A stretch of DNA of 55,648 bases from JBHENC01 sp051000345 (GCA_051000345.1 JBPCOJ010000124.1:1-55648), one strand, 5' to 3'; positions 43,437 through 52,761 are shown, counted from the stretch's first letter. Notes: a model not told the origin generated them from the sequence alone. Made by a program: numbers and translations.

Positions 43437-44612
43437 TTAAGGCCGCTTAAGTTGTTTCGACGGCGCGGCGACAGGCGCGGGAGAATTGCTTTTGGCGTAA
43501 TAGCCTTGCCTGTACAACAAGCGCAGTTTCTGCTTGCGCAACTCCGGGTTAACGAGTTCGATGCGCACTTGGCGAAACGCGCCGTTGAAGGTTTTGTTCG
43601 CGGGCGTGTAGGCAATGAGATATTGCGAGCGAAGCTCCTGCTCGATCTGCGCAAAGGCTGCGGTCAATTCGGCTTTGCTTTTCGGGAAGAAGGCGCGCCC
43701 GCCGGTTTTCTCCGACACGTTCAGCAAAGATTTCTCTTCGATTTTATAATTCTTTTGGTCGCCGATGCCGATTGAATAAATGGTGGTGTTGGCTTTGGTG
43801 GCGAAATCTATCAGCTCCTGTTTTTTCGTTTCGCTGTTTGTGTCGTCTCCATCTGTGACTAAAATGATGGCGCGCCGCGTTGCGTCCGGCGTCGTGAGCA
43901 GCACTTCGTTGACGGCAGCCCACGAAGCATCCCAAATATCCGTGAAGCAACGCGGATCGTCGTCAACCGGCACGGCAATATTCTTAAGGTCTTTGCATTC
44001 GGGATTATCAGCGGGCAATTCAATCTTGATGCTTTCGATGGCGCTACGCAGCAAGGTTTTATCGCCCGTCAATGATTGAACGAGCCGTGCCTGACCATTA
44101 AACGGAATCACGGCTGCTTTATCCTTCTCCGGGCGGATGACGGAATCGACGAAAGCATTTGCTGCTTCCTTTTCTTCCGGCAGCGTGCCTTCCTGCGATT
44201 TACTTATATCGACCAAAATTGCGAGCGAGAGCGGCAAATCCGTTTCGCGCTGAAAGGTGGAAACATTTTGCGGCGCGTTGTCTTCGAGGATGCGCACGTC
44301 TTCGCGGCGCAGATTCGTGATAAAGCGCTGGTCTTTATCGACGGCTGTGAAAAGTATGTTCGTTAAATTAGTGCTGACACGCACGACTTCATCATCGTCA
44401 TCTTGCGGCGGCGCAGCGGTGACGGTTGTTTGCGCGCCGGACGATGTCGGCGGCGTCGGCGTAGCGCGCGGCGCAGGCATCTGTTGGAGAACAGAAGGAG
44501 ACTGTGTGTTTTGCGCGCCCGCACGCAAATTCACCGCGCCGTAGAGCGCGAGTAACAAAAGCACTGCCGCCGTTGCCGCAAGCAATCGCATTGTTTTATT
44601 TGGAGTGAACAT
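43437..44612 (-). CDS. VWFA-related Acidobacterial domain protein
   Basis: A 391-residue secreted protein with a hydrophobic signal (LLAATAAVLLLLALYGAV). A Pro/Thr-rich linker and QDDDDEVVRVSTNLTNILFT follow, then the VWFA domain with MIDAS VDISKSQ and AIILVTDGDDTNS. It ends with RSQYLIAYTPANKT and LRLLYRQGYYAKS. It is closely similar to the gene at 16836 (same VVRV-SNLTN-LFTA entry and QREQYL/SQYL ending), about 27 kb away, so the two are probably recent paralogues. Starts at 44612 or 44591 are both possible. Function unknown; extracellular protein interaction is likely. Confidence 0.88.
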   Translation of the reverse strand: MFTPNKTMRLLAATAAVLLLLALYGAVNLRAGAQNTQSPSVLQQMPAPRATPTPPTSSGAQTTVTAAPPQDDDDEVVRVSTNLTNILFTAVDKDQRFITNLRREDVRILEDNAPQNVSTFQRETDLPLSLAILVDISKSQEGTLPEEKEAANAFVDSVIRPEKDKAAVIPFNGQARLVQSLTGDKTLLRSAIESIKIELPADNPECKDLKNIAVPVDDDPRCFTDIWDASWAAVNEVLLTTPDATRRAIILVTDGDDTNSETKKQELIDFATKANTTIYSIGIGDQKNYKIEEKSLLNVSEKTGGRAFFPKSKAELTAAFAQIEQELRSQYLIAYTPANKTFNGAFRQVRIELVNPELRKQKLRLLYRQGYYAKSNSPAPVAAPSKQLKRP

Positions 44613-44701
44613 ATTTGCACCGCCTGTAATCCCGACAAAGTTCGCGTCGTCGATTTGTTGATTGGTTGACTCATTGGCTCAATGATTCAATCGAAATTTA
44701 T

Positions 44702-46462
44702 TTAACGCGCGGCGGCGCTGACCGCCGGACTCAAGCGCACGCTTGCGCCGTTGCGATTAACGCGGACGCGGACGCGCCGGTCTTGCGCATCTGCCGCGCT
44801 CGATTCGTAAGTGACGGTGTAGGAAAGGCGCAACTGCGTGACCACGTCATCGTAAGCCTTTTGCAATTCTTCGAGGCGCGTCACAGGGTAGTAAACGCCG
44901 CCCGACGCGCTCGCTAATTTGCGGCCTTCTTCGTCTGCGCGCGACGTGACGGTGAGATAGCGCGAGCGCAAGGGATCGAGCGCTGCTTCGCTGCCCGCCG
45001 CCGTCTTAGCGTTAAGGCTGCTGCCGTTTGCCGGAATCAACCCCGAAGGCACATAGACAGGATAAATGAGCGCGCCGGATTCCCTCGTCGAATCGAGCAG
45101 GCTCGGAAACGGCACAAAGGATTTGTTGTCGTCACCGTCAGACAAAATGACGATAGCCGTGCGCTCATTGCGCAGAGGCTTGAGCGTATGCACAAGTACA
45201 TAAGCGAGTGCATCGTAAAGCGCGGTTGCGCCGCCCGCGTCGATCTGGTCTAGGCTCGTTGCGAGCGAGCGGCGATCCGTCGAGAAATCCGAAATTAATT
45301 GAATATCATCGCGGAAGCTGATGATGGCGATGCGATCCTGCGCGCTCGCCGTGTTGAGAAAACTGCGCCCCGCCTTGCGTATAAAATCGATGCGTTCTTC
45401 AACGCTGCCCGACACGTCCAACAGCAGCACCAAATTAAACGGCGCGCTCGCTGGCACGACGCTCAACACTTTGCGCGGCTGATTATTTTCCGTGACGGTG
45501 AAATCCGCCGCCGTCAAATCCGTCATGGCGCGCCCGCTTCGATCCGTGACCGAAGCGTTGACGCGCATCGCTTGTCCTTCGACGGGCGTTGCGACATCCA
45601 CAGACGCGCGGCGCACGGCGAGCGTCGGAGCGCTTGCATCGTGCGATGGCAAGCCGCGCGTGTAGTCTGCGAAGAGACGCGGGCTGACTTTGCGTATCGC
45701 TTCGATTAAATCATCGTCGCCGCTGGCAATAATCGCCTGCGCCGCTTTGGTGAAAGGTCGTTCACGCAAATCTGCGGGAACCATCGACGGATCGACGTTA
45801 AAGAGTATGACGCCGCGCTCCGTCGAGAAACGCAATTCGATGCGCGCGTTTTGCTTCGCCTTCGCGTCGCCGAGCTTGCCGTTGAGTGTGAATTCGCCGC
45901 CCGCCTTTTCCTTTTCCCTTGCGAGTTCGACATCGCTGAAATAACGCGGACGGCTTGCCTGCCATATAAAATTGTAGCGCACGGCATCCATTGGCACGGC
46001 GGCGCGAATCGTGCCTGTAGTAGTTTCGACTTCCGCTTCCGCGACGTTGCCGATGATGTCCACCGCGCCCGCCTTCGTTACGACTTTAACGCGCGCGCGG
46101 GCAGGCACGCGAACAAACAAATCGATGCGGTTTTTTTCAGGCGCGGCAACGTCGATCTCGATAAAATCCTTTTCGGCGACGGCGCGCACGTTTTGTTCTG
46201 TGACAATCGCGCCGCTCGATTCGGCCTTAATGTAAATCTTCTTTACCGCTTCGTCGGAAGCTTCGACGGTGACGCGCCCGCTCGCGTTGCGGATCGTGAC
46301 GGTGACTTTTTCGGACGCGCTCAATTCCTTTTCAAAGCTTTGCGCGCGCGCTTTCGTTCCAAGCAGGCAACAGCAGGCAACCACAACACACGCGTACATA
46401 AACTGTCTTCCGCGTGCGTTTGAAAGATGTAAAATGCTGTGCGTAAAGCTTCTGTCGAACAT
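44702..46462 (-). CDS. DUF4097-like beta domain fused to a VWFA domain
   Basis: A 586-residue exported protein. After the signal segment (FMYACVVVACCCLLGTKARA) the first 150 residues show repeated beta strands (VTVTIRNASGRVTVEAS, VVTKAGAVDIIGNVAEAEVE, VETTTGTIRAAV), the pattern of DUF4097/adhesin-like solenoids. A linker leads to VNASVTDRSGRAMTDL and the VWFA domain with MIDAS LDVSGSVEE at about 350 and AIVILSDGDDNKS near 440. It ends with RLSYTVTYESS. The start at 46462 keeps a basic n-region; the internal ATG at 46399 has a better RBS (GGAAG) but a signal lacking positive charge. Largest of the six family members here. Confidence 0.82.
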   Translation of the reverse strand: MFDRSFTHSILHLSNARGRQFMYACVVVACCCLLGTKARAQSFEKELSASEKVTVTIRNASGRVTVEASDEAVKKIYIKAESSGAIVTEQNVRAVAEKDFIEIDVAAPEKNRIDLFVRVPARARVKVVTKAGAVDIIGNVAEAEVETTTGTIRAAVPMDAVRYNFIWQASRPRYFSDVELAREKEKAGGEFTLNGKLGDAKAKQNARIELRFSTERGVILFNVDPSMVPADLRERPFTKAAQAIIASGDDDLIEAIRKVSPRLFADYTRGLPSHDASAPTLAVRRASVDVATPVEGQAMRVNASVTDRSGRAMTDLTAADFTVTENNQPRKVLSVVPASAPFNLVLLLDVSGSVEERIDFIRKAGRSFLNTASAQDRIAIISFRDDIQLISDFSTDRRSLATSLDQIDAGGATALYDALAYVLVHTLKPLRNERTAIVILSDGDDNKSFVPFPSLLDSTRESGALIYPVYVPSGLIPANGSSLNAKTAAGSEAALDPLRSRYLTVTSRADEEGRKLASASGGVYYPVTRLEELQKAYDDVVTQLRLSYTVTYESSAADAQDRRVRVRVNRNGASVRLSPAVSAAAR

Positions 46463-46691
46463 AGAATTCAATCTTGCCACAAGGCCGCCGGTCAAGCAAC
46501 AACGGGAAACTACGGCGAATCAGCGCTCGTTCGCTTCACGAATTTTTCAGGGAGAGAAGACAGCCGCAAGAGGAAGCGCGTCGAACCATCAGTATAGAAT
46601 CGGCATCCGATGCAAAGGGACTGCCGGACGCCTACAACCTTTGCTTGTTTTCCATTCCTTATAGACCAACTAGATGTATAACGATTAACGC

Positions 46692-47744
46692 ATGACGATT
46701 AACAAAAGACACCACGCTTTTATTTGTTCGACGCTCATCGCGCTTTTTGCGTGCGCGCGGCTTCCATGCACGGCACAGACAGCAAGCCCTTCCGAGACGC
46801 GGCAACGCACCGTCAATCAATCGCCGACGCCAATGCCATCACCAACGCCGCCGATGCAGACGCGCGCGCCAATCATCACAGGCACGCAACCCGCGCCGAC
46901 AACAACAACGACGGCTCCTCCTACTGCGCCCGCATTGACGGCAAGTGTTCCGGCGGCGATTCTCACGACGGGCGTAGCCATCAGCGCGGCGCAGCAGAAC
47001 AGCCGCTTAAAGTTCAATCTCGATTGGTCTTTCGGAGGCCGCCAGCAGCGCGGCTGGTATCTCTACACGGCTTTAATTAATCGTGAGACCGGCACGGAAA
47101 AAGATGCGTTCACGACAGACTTTGCGTTCGCCGTCGCGCGCTGGCAAACCGCAAATAATCTCGCGGTGACGGGCGTGCTCGATGCAGACGCTTGGTATCG
47201 AATGATTGCCGTCTGGCAGGCGCGCCGCATCCAAGAGCAGGATCGCGCCGAAGCCACGCCCTCGCAACTCCTTACCGCGCCGATCATTGATTTTTATGAC
47301 CCGACGCGCGCCATTGAATTATTGAAGGTGGAAAAACAAACTTATGCGGCTTATAAGCGCATGGTCGCGGCGGCGGGGCAGGACTTATCGCTTAAACTAC
47401 AAATTGCGAGCAACGGCGAATTGTCGATTGCGGAAAAGCGTTTGAAGATTATTTCCTCGTTTCGCTCGAAGGATTATCAAGCACAACTGCGCCGCCAATC
47501 GCCGAACGCAGGCCGCGCCGGACTCGCCCTCAACAGCCCGCACTTCACGGGACGCGCCCTCGATCTATACGTCGGCGGCGAACCCGTCGATACGCGCGAT
47601 TTCAATCGCTCGGTTCAAATCAACACGCCTGTCTATAAATGGCTCGTCAAAAACGCCGCGCGCTTCGGCTTTTATCCTTACTATTACGAGCCTTGGCACT
47701 GGGAATATATCCCGCCCGGCTCTGCCATTGTCGGCTCTCAATAA
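46692..47744 (+). CDS. D-alanyl-D-alanine carboxypeptidase, VanY/M15 type, with peptidoglycan-binding segment
   Basis: A 350-residue exported protein. A signal peptide is followed by a Pro/Thr-rich linker (about 30-85). A region then follows with FAVARWQTANNLAVTGVLDADAW, a peptidoglycan-binding type 1-like domain (about 140-168). The C-terminal M15 zinc peptidase shows SPHFTGRALDLY with H284 and D291 and EPWHWEY with E333 and H336, the VanY/DacB-like metal and catalytic residues. It would trim the terminal D-Ala of peptidoglycan stem peptides. With the L,D-transpeptidase at 48371 and the transglycosylase at 4550 it forms part of the cell-wall remodelling set of this window. Confidence 0.9.
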   Translation: MTINKRHHAFICSTLIALFACARLPCTAQTASPSETRQRTVNQSPTPMPSPTPPMQTRAPIITGTQPAPTTTTTAPPTAPALTASVPAAILTTGVAISAAQQNSRLKFNLDWSFGGRQQRGWYLYTALINRETGTEKDAFTTDFAFAVARWQTANNLAVTGVLDADAWYRMIAVWQARRIQEQDRAEATPSQLLTAPIIDFYDPTRAIELLKVEKQTYAAYKRMVAAAGQDLSLKLQIASNGELSIAEKRLKIISSFRSKDYQAQLRRQSPNAGRAGLALNSPHFTGRALDLYVGGEPVDTRDFNRSVQINTPVYKWLVKNAARFGFYPYYYEPWHWEYIPPGSAIVGSQ

Positions 47745-47802
47745 AACGTAGGATTGAATTTTATTCAGGTATCGGAAGGCTTCGGATCATCTCGCCGCAT
47801 AT

Positions 47803-48336
47803 CTAGGACTCCATAGAATAAGAGTTTTTGTATTTGCCCTGCCACTTTCCATCAACTTGGCTAAACTCATAAACTACGCCTTCTTCATAAACATACAAGA
47901 TACATTTGGGACAATGGCGATAATCCAAATGTCTTACTAAATTTACTACGACTTTTGAACCGATGATTTCAAATCTATCGAAAGCCAAATAGCAATGCCG
48001 CTTATTTTCAACAACCTCAGCTTTGATTTCATCTTGATTCATAAATTCAAAATGAATGCCTTCTATTTTAGGAACAAGATTTCGGTCAAGGTTCTTGGTG
48101 GAAAGAAAAACGACCTCTTCATCACGTAAGGTTAGGGTTTGACAGTTATCTAAGATGCTCGGCTTTTTGAATGTTTCCTTCAAATCCTCTAGTCCCAGAT
48201 TCAATGCGGAAGAAATTATAGCCTTCCGGTCTGCATCCGTAAGCTGCAACGTTCCTTGCCTAGTCAAAGCTGCTAAAGGATTACAGATAATGAGAAGCAA
48301 CACCGACAATGCAATCATTTGTTTCATCATTTCCAT
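47803..48336 (-). CDS. Hypothetical exported protein
   Basis: A 177-residue protein I do not recognise. A signal peptide (MKQMIALSVLLLIICNPLAA) follows one or two extra Met codons at 48336/48330/48327; TAGGAAA nearby is a possible RBS. The mature part is mixed alpha/beta with a CPKC pair (RHCPKCILYVYEEG, about 136-149) and ends in YSMES. Its codons are visibly more AT-rich than those of its neighbours, which suggests recent acquisition or a different history. It runs 34 bp after the L,D-transpeptidase start side ends and is convergent with the carboxypeptidase. No function can be given. Confidence 0.6.
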   Translation of the reverse strand: MEMMKQMIALSVLLLIICNPLAALTRQGTLQLTDADRKAIISSALNLGLEDLKETFKKPSILDNCQTLTLRDEEVVFLSTKNLDRNLVPKIEGIHFEFMNQDEIKAEVVENKRHCYLAFDRFEIIGSKVVVNLVRHLDYRHCPKCILYVYEEGVVYEFSQVDGKWQGKYKNSYSMES

Positions 48337-48370
48337 TTTCCTAGAGCATCAGAAAGTAGCCAAACGACCT

Positions 48371-49345
48371 TTAAGCAATTGTCCGTGAGCGTGCGGCGGG
48401 GCGTTTTTTCACCGGCGGCTTTTTCGTCGCTTGCCCGACGATGGGTTGCAGGCTGCCGTCGGTTAAGGCGCGTCCGGCCTCGATGCTTTTGACGCTGACG
48501 GCGAACTCTTCTTTCGCGTTCGGGCGCGCCAGCATTTTTTCCAGCGTCTCATTGCTCAATTTCGATGAGTTGATGCCGCTGCTGTCGATTTCCTCGCGCA
48601 GATTTTCCGTAGTGTTCGTGCCGCGTCCGTAAACATCCGGGTAAATGTGCAGCACGCCCGCTTCGATAACCTGCGTGTCGTAATCGATTTCGACTGGCAC
48701 AATCGGATCGAGCGGCGCGTCAAGAGTTTTGAAAGTGCGCTTCGCCGTTTCGATTTGCTTTTCGGTGACGGGCAAAGCGCGCGCGGCGACAATCTTTTCC
48801 GCGAGGTCGTACAAGTCCGCGCGCAGCATACGCACGCAGCCGTGCGATACGAGATTGCCGAGGTCTGTCTGCTTCGCCGCCTGATGAATCAAATAGCCGC
48901 CGCCGAGCGGAATCTTCATTTTGCCGAGCGGGTTGCGCGGGTCGCTCGCCTTGATGATGTCGCCGGGATTCACGCCCTTGTGCTCTGCCACCCAATCGCT
49001 GTCGGGCGGAATCCACGCGGGATTCCAGATCACTGCCGTCGCATCACGATTGCCCACCACGAGCGGAAACTCTTTTTGCCCGACGCCGATTTGATACGTC
49101 TTCACTTCTTTGTTGTTCTGCCAGAGCGTCAAACGAAAGGCAGGGATGTTGACGGTAATCCTGATGTCCGGCTGTCCGGCTTCGAGCGCGGCCTTTTCAA
49201 TGCGCCCGCCCGTAAATTTATCCGAGCGCGCCGATTCGTGTTTCGGATTTTGATTAATCGTCTGTGCATAGGACATGAATGCGCATGACGATATGAATAA
49301 TAATGCGACCACAATGATGATTGATTTTCTTACTTGAATACTCAA
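48371..49345 (-). CDS. L,D-transpeptidase (YkuD family)
   Basis: A 324-residue exported enzyme that makes 3-3 peptidoglycan cross-links or attaches proteins to the wall. After a signal (IIIVVALLFISSCAFMSYAQ) the YkuD domain spans about 62-200 with RLTLWQNNKEVKTYQIGVG, HQAAKQTDLGN (H154) and SHGCVRM with the nucleophile C170 and H168. A C-terminal extension of about 120 residues ends in a basic tail (KKPPVKKRPAARSR). Translation starts at TTG 49345, with GGAG about eight bases upstream. The cysteine chemistry makes it beta-lactam tolerant except for carbapenems (family knowledge). Confidence 0.93.
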   Translation of the reverse strand: MSIQVRKSIIIVVALLFISSCAFMSYAQTINQNPKHESARSDKFTGGRIEKAALEAGQPDIRITVNIPAFRLTLWQNNKEVKTYQIGVGQKEFPLVVGNRDATAVIWNPAWIPPDSDWVAEHKGVNPGDIIKASDPRNPLGKMKIPLGGGYLIHQAAKQTDLGNLVSHGCVRMLRADLYDLAEKIVAARALPVTEKQIETAKRTFKTLDAPLDPIVPVEIDYDTQVIEAGVLHIYPDVYGRGTNTTENLREEIDSSGINSSKLSNETLEKMLARPNAKEEFAVSVKSIEAGRALTDGSLQPIVGQATKKPPVKKRPAARSRTIA

Positions 49346-49394
49346 TTTTGTTTCTCCGCCTTTCTCACAAACCCGCGCCTTTGTCGCCGCCTAA

Positions 49395-49422
49395 GTTATA
49401 CGGCAAACTCCGGCGCGTGCAA
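49395..49422 (-). promoter_or_regulatory. Predicted promoter of the L,D-transpeptidase gene
   Basis: On the minus strand TTGCAC (49417-49422) and TATAAC (49395-49400) are separated by 16 bases, about 50 bp upstream of the TTG start at 49345. Confidence 0.5.
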
Positions 49423-49545
49423 CAACGCTATTGATTGGTGCTCACAAAGTTCAAATGGTTGTCTTTAACGAATGTTCGGGAACGGAATAGATAAAGAAAA
49501 CGCTGCCTTATTTTTTTCATCAGGAAGATTGATGTGAAAGCAGGA

Positions 49546-50970
49546 TCAAGGAGTTTCCACATAATAGCTTTCGCGTCCGTGAACGATGTATTCGGGATGA
49601 TTGCGTATCTCTATGTGGACTTTGCGAAGGCGTCCGTCGCGCGCTTTGTTCGTCGGGTAATAGCCGATGATGTAGCGGTGGTCTATGTCTGCGAGAATGC
49701 GCGCGTAGATGTCCTTCGCCTGTTCCGGTTTTTCGAGAAACGATGTGAAGCCGCCCGTTAAATCGGCAACGTGCGCGGCAGCTTCCTGTCCCTTCACCCA
49801 AAAGTCTGCGAAGTGCATCATCATCGTTTGTTTCATCATCGCAAGGCGCGCGGAAGTAACTGCGTCGTTTTGTTTTGATGTCGCGTTTGTATCCGCAGGC
49901 GGCGGCAGGCGGCGATGGCCTTCCCACATGTCAGGATATTTTTCCTGCGCGCGGCGGCTTTTCTCGTTCATCAGTCGCACGCGTTCGGCAGTTTCTTCGG
50001 GCGAAAGACCGATTAATTTATCGCTCGGAATAACCGTGTAAATTTTCACGCGCGACTTTTCCGCTGCCGCATAAACGTCTGCCATGCTATAGCTTTTTTG
50101 CTGCGGCTGCGCGCGTTGAATGAAAGCGTTTCCGCCGAGCCGTTCCACTTCATCGCCGTCGGTTTGAAAAATAATAACCGGCAATTCCTTTTTGCCGGTT
50201 AATTCGCGCAAGGTTGCGAGCAGCGCGCTGAATTGCAAACGGCTTTGTTGCATAAATAGGGTTTTGTGCCCATATATTGTGGAAGACCCGTCAAATTTCA
50301 GACCCGAAACCGCAATATATAGATTTATGCAACAACGCCATTGCAAACTGCGGCTGTGAAAGCCGTTGATCGATAGCTTCTTCAAGGAATCGAGCGCTTC
50401 TTTTAATTGCTTTTTGTTCTTCGTGAAATCAACGACGAGTTGAACGTCGTCCGTCACGATTGCCATTTCGTCTGTGAGCGTGAGTTGATTGACGAGTTTT
50501 TTGGCAGCTTCGATGCTCGCGTCTAGGTACGGCAGTTGGCTCTGGCTGCGATCCAGAATGAGGACGATGGAGCGCGGCAGGCACGCAGTATCGTCTGCGA
50601 GCGTACTAATCTGTTGCGGGTGTCCGTCTTCCGCGACGACAAAGCCATCTTTGCCGAGTCCCGTGATGAAGCGCCTGCCGCCCGCGTCCGTGACCGATAT
50701 ATCCGAGACGGCCAGAAGCGTTTCCACTCTGATCGCATCACCGGATCGAGCGCCGTTTTCGTCCGGCTTCTCATCCGACGTTTCATTTGCCGCGCCGCCG
50801 TTTTGTTTGGCTGCGTCCGCGTTGTTTCGCTTGAGGCTTGAGCCGAATGCTTTTTGCCGCGCAGTCTTTTCGGTGACGGATTGCGCATTGCCCGTCGGCG
50901 GCAGCATTGCGCAGGCAAAGGCGACGAAAAACGCGAAGAATAACAAGCCGTGTTTTGTAAATTTTTTCAT
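49546..50970 (-). CDS. VWFA-related Acidobacterial domain protein carrying an in-frame MITE insertion
   Basis: A 474-residue exported protein with a signal at the N-terminus (LLFFAFFVAFACAMLPPTG) and a polar linker. ISVTDAGGRRFITGL is the family's beta entry, and the VWFA domain has MIDAS LDRSQSQ at about 136. At about residues 208-243 the chain contains 36 foreign residues (from QWRCCINLY to FMQQSR) encoded by a 99-bp insertion plus its target duplication. Without it, the sequence would read smoothly as HSRSLQFSALLATLREL. Because 108 is divisible by three and has no stop, the gene stays open. It ends with HRYIIGYYPTNKARDG and a YYVETP tail. Whether the protein still folds is unknown. Confidence 0.85.
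   Translation of the reverse strand: MKKFTKHGLLFFAFFVAFACAMLPPTGNAQSVTEKTARQKAFGSSLKRNNADAAKQNGGAANETSDEKPDENGARSGDAIRVETLLAVSDISVTDAGGRRFITGLGKDGFVVAEDGHPQQISTLADDTACLPRSIVLILDRSQSQLPYLDASIEAAKKLVNQLTLTDEMAIVTDDVQLVVDFTKNKKQLKEALDSLKKLSINGFHSRSLQWRCCINLYIAVSGLKFDGSSTIYGHKTLFMQQSRLQFSALLATLRELTGKKELPVIIFQTDGDEVERLGGNAFIQRAQPQQKSYSMADVYAAAEKSRVKIYTVIPSDKLIGLSPEETAERVRLMNEKSRRAQEKYPDMWEGHRRLPPPADTNATSKQNDAVTSARLAMMKQTMMMHFADFWVKGQEAAAHVADLTGGFTSFLEKPEQAKDIYARILADIDHRYIIGYYPTNKARDGRLRKVHIEIRNHPEYIVHGRESYYVETP
50232..50348. mobile_element. 99-bp MITE-like insertion with IS5/IS903-like ends and 9-bp target duplication
   Basis: The element (50241-50339) begins GGCTTTGTTGCATAAAT and ends with the inverted copy ATTTATGCAACAACGCC, 17-bp terminal repeats with one mismatch. 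ATTGCAAAC flanks it on both sides (50232-50240 and 50340-50348), a 9-bp target duplication. The termini resemble those of IS903/IS5-group elements, whose known target duplication is also 9 bp. Inside is AT-rich, partly palindromic DNA (ATATATTG and CAATATAT) without a transposase. It lies in the VWFA gene at 49546 in frame. Confidence 0.9.
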
Positions 50971-51043
50971 GACGGCAACCTCAAATTCAGTGGGCGGCGG
51001 TTCGAGTTAATCGACACTGTGAAGGCGCGTGCGCGGTTCAATT

Positions 51044-52624
51044 TTAGAGTCCGGGCTTAGATGTGAACCAGAAAAGAAGCGCCTGCCCGATGCCGAGCAG
51101 GAAACCGAGCGCCGCGCCGAAGATTTCGATAGTCTTCAAGTGTTGCTGCGCGACGGAGAGAACGAGTTCTTCCAATTTCTCGACAGGGTATTCGGAAACT
51201 TTGTTGCGGACGATGCCGCCGATGTCGAACTCCGCGATGGCCTGCGGAAGGCGCGCGCGGGCGGCAGCGGTGATTTGTTCCGTCAACATCGCGGAAGCAT
51301 TTTCGACGGCGTGCGGCGGCAGTTTATCCGAGAGGCGTCCGACGGGCGCGACCAGCAACCGTTCGATCTGCGTGCTCAAGACAGCGTTGATAGTGCGCGC
51401 CGTTTCTTCGCGCGCGAGCACAGAGAGCAAGCCTTTTGTCAGAAAGCTTTTCAGGCGCGCGGCGGATTCGGGATTGAGGTGCTGCAATAATGCACGCAAG
51501 GTGTGCGGGCGAACGCGCATCAGTGCGTCCGTCGCGTAGGCGGAAACGGTCTTGGCGAGTTCCGGGCTGCGCGCGATGTGGACGATGCGCATAGAGATTT
51601 GATCCTTGATTAACTCCAGCTTATCGGGCGCAATCTGGCCGACGATTTCGTTGATCGGGCGCGCGAGCACGTTGTCAATCGTCGAATCGAGAAAGCGCTC
51701 GGCTTCCTGCGCGAAGGCTTCGCCGCGCAAGAATTCTTCGACGCGCGTCGGCAAAGTATTGTTCACCATCTCGTCAACTTCGTTATGAATGCGCTCGCGC
51801 GAGACGAAGATTTTTTTGAAGAACGAAAGCTGTCCGTAATAATCATCGACTTCGCGTTTGATGAGCGCGCCGATTTGCGTGCGCGTGTTCGGGTTCGTCG
51901 CAATGCCTGCGAGATGCTGCACGATGGGCGGCACTTGCGCGTCGATGCGCTCCTTGATAATGGCGACGGTGTGCGTCGTGAACATTTCGGCGAGCGTCGC
52001 GTTGCTTGCCGTTAATTCTTCGAGACGCGCGCCGACGAAATCTCTGATCTTTTTTTCAAATCCCGCTTCGGTGACAAGATTGCGAAAACGGTTTTCGAGA
52101 AAGCCCAGCACCTGCTCGAAGGTTTCTTCGTCGAGCACATCCGAAATTCGCCGCGCAAGTATTTCGTCAACGCGCCGGTCAACGAATGACAGAACGGCGG
52201 CGCTCGTTTCCTCACTCTTCAAAATTTCCGCGATGTATTCGGCAACGCGCAGTTGCAAAGCGCTGATCGCATCCAGCACGGGGGCGCGCGCCACCGCAGG
52301 CAAGGCTTCGATCAAAGACGGATACGAAGCGTTCAGCAAATCTTGTGTGTAGCCGCCGACGAAGCTTTCAACTTTGCCTTTGAAAAAGTTCGTGTCAAAG
52401 AGCGCGCTTACCACAGTGTCCTGCGACACGAGTTCGTTGCCGACGGCGTTGCCGATTGTTTGCGCGAGGCGCTCGCGGTGGCGCGGAATCATGCCCTGCG
52501 GCCAAACCGTGATGCCGAAAAGTTTGACGGGATAACGCGGGCGAAAAAGCATACGGATCGCCAGCCACGCCGCGCCGTAGCCGTGAAACGTGGCGACGAT
52601 CACGAAGCCGATGGCGAGCAGCAA
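51044..52624 (-). CDS. DUF445 family membrane protein
   Basis: A 526-residue protein with a membrane helix at each end (LLAIGFVIVATFHGYGAAWL at the start, IEIFGAALGFLLGIGQALLFW near the end) and a long helical central region. WLAIRMLFRPRYPVKLFGI and PRHRERLAQTIGNAVGNELV are the DUF445/YheB signatures. Family function is unknown; B. subtilis YheB is a spore-envelope-related relative. The first in-frame start codon in the visible ORF is TTG 52624 without an RBS. A perfect AGGAG (52655-52659) lies nine bases before an in-frame ATC at 52645, so an AUC start is possible and would add seven residues (DDQTYKL). Confidence 0.88.
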   Translation of the reverse strand: MLLAIGFVIVATFHGYGAAWLAIRMLFRPRYPVKLFGITVWPQGMIPRHRERLAQTIGNAVGNELVSQDTVVSALFDTNFFKGKVESFVGGYTQDLLNASYPSLIEALPAVARAPVLDAISALQLRVAEYIAEILKSEETSAAVLSFVDRRVDEILARRISDVLDEETFEQVLGFLENRFRNLVTEAGFEKKIRDFVGARLEELTASNATLAEMFTTHTVAIIKERIDAQVPPIVQHLAGIATNPNTRTQIGALIKREVDDYYGQLSFFKKIFVSRERIHNEVDEMVNNTLPTRVEEFLRGEAFAQEAERFLDSTIDNVLARPINEIVGQIAPDKLELIKDQISMRIVHIARSPELAKTVSAYATDALMRVRPHTLRALLQHLNPESAARLKSFLTKGLLSVLAREETARTINAVLSTQIERLLVAPVGRLSDKLPPHAVENASAMLTEQITAAARARLPQAIAEFDIGGIVRNKVSEYPVEKLEELVLSVAQQHLKTIEIFGAALGFLLGIGQALLFWFTSKPGL

Positions 52625-52761
52625 TTTGTATGTCTGGTCGTCGATGGCAGCAAACTCCTGTCAGATAAACGCATAACTAAAAGTGTGAACCGATACTACG
52701 AATGCTAAACGCAGCCGCCGGAGCAGGTCAACACTTTTTCACGCGCGCGATTCTTTGGTCT

